Below, piece by piece: positions 63,896 through 64,000 of a DNA stretch of 64,000 nucleotides. The first letter of the stretch is position 1; every line of letters starts with the position of its first letter. The notes below the pieces were generated by a model. The model did not search any database, was not told the DNA's origin, and worked only from the letters and a program-made list of their open reading frames with translations. The DNA is from Bradyrhizobium sp. 141 (lineage in GTDB: Bacteria; Pseudomonadota; Alphaproteobacteria; Rhizobiales; Xanthobacteraceae), in NCBI RefSeq assembly GCF_023074055.1, contig NZ_JADPKR010000062.1, positions 1 to 64,000 of the forward strand, given 5' to 3'. A program made the position numbers and the translations under genes.

Positions 63896-64000
63896 ATGAA
63901 CAGTTTCGATCTCGCCGTCTATGCCGCGCTCGCCATCGCGGTCGGCTTCGGTTTCAGGACCGGTCTGCTGCGCAGCGCCATGACCATCCTCGCCTATCTT
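63896..64000 (+). CDS. CvpA-family membrane protein, 5' part
   Basis: The first 35 codons, running off the window. ATG 63896 gives FDLAVYAALAIAVGFGFRTG then LLRSAMTILAYL, the first helix of CvpA/colicin V production-like proteins. Start is fixed by the pattern; the rest lies outside. Confidence 0.65.
   Translation, partial: MNSFDLAVYAALAIAVGFGFRTGLLRSAMTILAYL

Overview
The window looks like part of a Bradyrhizobium-type alphaproteobacterial chromosome. It is GC-rich, its proteins resemble Bradyrhizobium/Rhodopseudomonas families, and the last 4 kb carries the palindromic interspersed repeats usual in Bradyrhizobium. These assignments come from reading the sequence and translations by eye; no database search was run.

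An island boundary lies near 60 kb. An initiator tRNA gene (59960-60036, minus) is overlapped at its 3' end by a large serine recombinase gene (58306-60003). Positions 1 to about 59.96 kb read as the right-hand part of a genomic island integrated at that tRNA; its left end is outside the window. From 60037 on is ordinary chromosome: an aldehyde dehydrogenase, a frameshifted GMC oxidoreductase, a deleted SDR relic and the start of a CvpA-like gene.

Two envelope regulons are interleaved in the island. The first belongs to a QseBC/TctDE-type two-component system (1267-3344). Ten copies of the direct repeat CTTAAG-N5-CTTAAG (0 to 1 mismatch, always 11-bp period) lie 22-79 bp before start codons at 3387, 6787, 8734, 10316, 12095, 14879, 17471, 37098, 38865 and 41270. 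They precede the system itself and genes for periplasmic thiol/disulfide proteins (DsbD, DsbA, lone DsbD alpha and gamma domains, an Lgt-like/TlpA fusion, a receiver/ScsC-like fusion). Others precede cysteine-dependent envelope enzymes (two YkuD L,D-transpeptidases, a transglutaminase-like protease), DoxX-type membrane proteins and membrane acyltransferases. The second regulon looks like an ECF26/SigF-NrsF type. It has an NrsF-like anti-sigma (7469), ECF sigma genes (17675, 53130) and GTAAC-type promoters before nrsF, an MXKDX-repeat protein, a DUF1223 protein and an alpha/beta hydrolase. MsrPQ (42386-43965) adds periplasmic methionine sulfoxide repair.

The middle (18.5-37 kb) is a metabolic block. 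It holds a TetR/haloalkane-dehalogenase-like region, a run of GST and SDR genes, a hydratase/enolase-superfamily pair, and a haloacid module (DUF485, solute:sodium symporter, type II haloacid dehalogenase, LysR). A GST, class V aminotransferase, MFS and ketopantoate-reductase-like operon follows. With DehI at 410-1255 this suggests processing of halogenated acids.

The right part (45-58 kb) holds an oxidoreductase/hydrolase pair, a DUF427, MOSC-FNR-ferredoxin and VOC operon, a TMEM175-like channel, a hybrid cluster of histidine kinase, LuxR-type regulator, lone receiver, ECF sigma and EgtD, and a GntR regulator. Several genes are broken (10.4-11.25, 37.7-38.8, 44.6-45.1, 8.2-8.7 and 61.9-63.5 kb). 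Some breaks sit in homopolymers and could be sequencing errors.
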